A stretch of DNA of 64,000 bases from NCBI RefSeq assembly GCF_024346995.1, contig NZ_AP024887.1:868001-932000 (forward strand). The letters are read 5' to 3'. Below the pieces are notes generated by a model. The model saw only the letters and a program-made list of their open reading frames with translations, made no database searches and was not told where the DNA came from. This document shows positions 62,449 to 64,000 of this stretch, one piece after another (positions within the stretch are counted from its first letter, which is position 1; each line of letters opens with the position of its first letter). This stretch comes from Vibrio palustris. Lineage in GTDB: Bacteria; Pseudomonadota; Gammaproteobacteria; Enterobacterales; Vibrionaceae. The translations under genes and the position numbers were made by a program.

Positions 62449-62958
62449 ATGAAGAAAATTCTCATCATTGGTAATTCTGGCTCAGGAAAGAGTTGGTTGT
62501 CGAAACAGTTGTCCTGCAAACTTCAGTTGCAAGAAGTTAACTTGGACTCGATTGTATGGGAGCCAGGTGGCTATAATCAAAAACGCTCCACCAGAGCAAT
62601 CGAAAATGAAATTACTAGTATAAAGTCTCAATGTAACTGGGTAGTTGAAGGAGTATTTGGTGCTTTAGCTGAACAGCTTGTTTTTTCTGCTGACATGCTG
62701 TTATTTTTGGATTTGGAATGGGCCGAGTGTGAAAGTTCTCTTTATGCTCGTGGCTCGGAGAGCTCTAAGCAACTTAATGAGGATCAGGCGGAGAAGAATT
62801 TTCGTGAATTATTGAAATGGGCTTCTGAATACTCGGTTCGAGAATCCAAAAGTTCAAGACAGTTCCATCAGCAATTGTTCAGTGATTTTCACGGTACTAA
62901 AGTACGTTTTACTACGCGCTCTCAAGTGAATGAGTTTGTAGCGGAAACAACATGTTAA
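62449..62958 (+). CDS. Cassette gene 5: P-loop kinase-like ATPase
   Basis: 169 residues. Walker A is GNSGSGKS (8-15). A hydrophobic strand MLLFLDLEWAEC could be Walker B. The layout resembles adenylate-kinase-like proteins annotated as FlaR or topology-modulation proteins. The substrate is unknown. The stop TAA lies in TTAACAAGG, the opening of the next attC. ATG 62449 has a weak AGGAA upstream. Confidence 0.8.
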   Translation: MKKILIIGNSGSGKSWLSKQLSCKLQLQEVNLDSIVWEPGGYNQKRSTRAIENEITSIKSQCNWVVEGVFGALAEQLVFSADMLLFLDLEWAECESSLYARGSESSKQLNEDQAEKNFRELLKWASEYSVRESKSSRQFHQQLFSDFHGTKVRFTTRSQVNEFVAETTC

Positions 62959-63080
62959 CAAGGCATTTAAGAGGGATTCTCAACGCTTGGCATTTTTGCT
63001 TCTACTTCAAATTTAGTGTTTATGGCACAATGATTTAGGATGGGTGGAGGCGTTGTTCATCCCTTAATGCGGCGTTAGCA
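62955..63080 (+). other. attC site, VCR-like length
   Basis: 126 bp from TTAACAAGGC to GCGTTAGCA (63072-63080). AAGAGGGATTCTCAACGC at the left arm and CATCCCTT at the right arm pair (AGGGAT/ATCCCT). The length and the opening TAACAAGGCATTTAAGAGGG resemble V. cholerae repeats. Confidence 0.87.
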
Positions 63081-63093
63081 CCAAGGAGGAAGT

Positions 63094-63630
63094 GTGAAAG
63101 TAGTCTCATTAAGTAAAGATTCCGAACACCAATTTTCTAAAGGAACATGTGAGTCGCTAATTTTCTTGAAAGGCCATGGAATTGAAGGAGACGCACATTG
63201 TGGTGTTACTGTGAAACATCGCTCTCGTGTTAAGGCAGACCCCACGCAGCCCAATTTACGACAAGTCCATTTAGTTCATTCTGAGTTAATATCAGAACTT
63301 AAAATCTCCGGTTTCAACGTAGATGCTGGGACTATCGGAGAAAACGTTCTTACTGAAGGTGTAGACTTATTATCGCTACCTAGAGATACATTGATTAGCC
63401 TCGGTTCACAAGTTGTATTGAAGGTTACTGGTTTAAGGAATCCGTGTGCTCAGCTTGATAATTATCAGTCAGGTTTAACGAAGGCAGTTCTAGATCGAGA
63501 TAAAGATGGTAATTTGGTTCGTAAAGCTGGAATAATGGCAGTTGTTAAAGAAGGCGGAATTGTAAAAGTTGGAGACAGCATTTCGCTAAAGATTCCTCCA
63601 GAACCACACATAGCACTTGAACGAGTATAG
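63094..63630 (+). CDS. Cassette gene 6: MOSC-domain protein
   Basis: 178 residues. MOSC domains carry sulfur or bind molybdenum cofactor. HGIEGDAHCG near the N-terminus, then TIGENVLTEGVDL and the conserved Cys118 in TGLRNPCAQLD. No beta-barrel or FeS domain is fused, so it is a stand-alone MOSC. GTG 63094 has AGGAGG at the right distance. No attC separates it from the next gene. Confidence 0.88.
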   Translation: MKVVSLSKDSEHQFSKGTCESLIFLKGHGIEGDAHCGVTVKHRSRVKADPTQPNLRQVHLVHSELISELKISGFNVDAGTIGENVLTEGVDLLSLPRDTLISLGSQVVLKVTGLRNPCAQLDNYQSGLTKAVLDRDKDGNLVRKAGIMAVVKEGGIVKVGDSISLKIPPEPHIALERV

Positions 63631-63654
63631 TGCTAACAATCACAGGGAGACTTT

Positions 63655-64000
63655 GTGAGTCCTATCCGCGAGGCGGTAAAATCCGATCTAAATGGCATAG
63701 TGGAAACCTCGAGGAGTCTTGGTTATCCCATGCGCGAAATCACGGATGTAGAGAACGACCTGGCTGAGCTCATTCGTTCGGAACGTGACCGTCTGTGGGT
63801 GTTCACAGTTGACGCCGCTGTCGTGGGCTGGCTGCACGCCTACGTCTCTATACGGGCAGCATCGACCGCCTTCGTCGAGATCTGCGGTCTGGCTGTGCAT
63901 CCGGAACATCAGCGACAGGGTATTGGATCTGCCCTCGCGTCTCATGCGTCGGACTGGTCTGCCGAAAAGGGCTTAAAACTCCGTGTTCGTTGTAGCTCGG
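63655..64000 (+). CDS. Cassette gene 7: GNAT acetyltransferase (cut by window edge)
   Basis: 115 codons and open at the window end. GNAT motif A is VHPEHQRQGIGSAL, with WLHAYVSIRAASTAFVEICGL before it. The start GTG 63655 has GGGAG 6 nt upstream. The gene is clearly GC-richer than the other cassettes, with many CG-rich codons, which implies a different donor. It may be an aminoglycoside- or small-molecule acetyltransferase; the substrate cannot be read. Confidence 0.85.
   Translation, partial: MSPIREAVKSDLNGIVETSRSLGYPMREITDVENDLAELIRSERDRLWVFTVDAAVVGWLHAYVSIRAASTAFVEICGLAVHPEHQRQGIGSALASHASDWSAEKGLKLRVRCSS

Noticed and set aside
63688..63976. Frames on both strands within the GC-rich acetyltransferase
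   Set aside because: GC-rich genes leave long shadow frames; GNAT motif A is in the 63655 frame only.
57043..64000. CRISPR array or defence island at the right end
   Set aside because: The repeats are imperfect palindromes of 52-126 bp at gene ends, spaced by genes; this fits attC and not CRISPR.

Overview
The window reads as a chromosomal segment of a Vibrionaceae bacterium, most likely a Vibrio. The evidence is the gene order rne / rluC / maf / yceD-rpmF-plsX-fabHDG-acpP-fabF-pabC-mltG-tmk-holB-tatD-ptsG, which as I recall it is also found in Vibrio cholerae, together with an NSS transporter with a MetS subunit, Mlc, CheV, a rhombosortase, and at the right end a degraded IntI plus an array of attC-bounded cassettes. 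No rRNA, tRNA or CRISPR array was seen.

Layout. 1-14155 is housekeeping: RNase E (cut by the window edge) and its long leader, RluC, a Maf nucleotide pyrophosphatase, then a nearly continuous plus-strand run for ribosomal protein L32, phospholipid and fatty-acid synthesis, folate (PabC), peptidoglycan (MltG), dTMP kinase, DNA polymerase III delta prime and a TatD nuclease. 14156-25001 centres on glucose uptake and glycolysis: a PtsG/MalX-type EIICB, the Mlc repressor and pyruvate kinase II, with a two-subunit Na+/amino-acid symporter, a patatin-like lipase and CheV. 25200-45015 is a mosaic of single genes and short operons: gamma-glutamyltranspeptidase, an FeS photolyase-like protein, Ohr, an esterase, NupC, a TRAP transporter, a COG0523 metal chaperone behind a palindrome that looks like a Zur box, and an MFS efflux gene with a divergent LysR regulator. 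45082-50311 is the SOS mutasome imuA-imuB-dnaE2 with a canonical LexA box. 50482-56788 returns to conserved core genes (GST, YciK, SohB, YagU, YehS, rhombosortase, TapT).

56776-64000 is the accessory part. A frame-disrupted N-terminal remnant of an integron integrase faces away from a row of cassette genes. These encode a ribbon-helix-helix protein, an unknown protein, a triple zinc-ribbon protein, a two-part zinc-finger protein, a P-loop kinase-like protein, a MOSC protein and a GC-rich GNAT acetyltransferase that runs off the edge. Most of these genes end with a stop codon inside a TAACA(A) box that opens an attC site. Two insertion sequences have entered the array: an IS1111-type IS110 element in the first attC, and an IS3-family element that splits one cassette gene. 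Removing the IS3 element and one copy of its 3-bp duplication restores a single 317-codon frame.

Regulatory links visible in the window: Mlc is expected to repress ptsG; the ptsG ribosome-binding region resembles the segment paired by the sugar-stress sRNA SgrS; LexA should control imuABC; a Zur-like palindrome precedes the COG0523 gene; a FadR-like half-matched palindrome precedes acpP; and yceD appears to be transcribed from a promoter so close to its start codon that the message may be leaderless. All identifications come from reading the sequence and recalling families; no database search was run.
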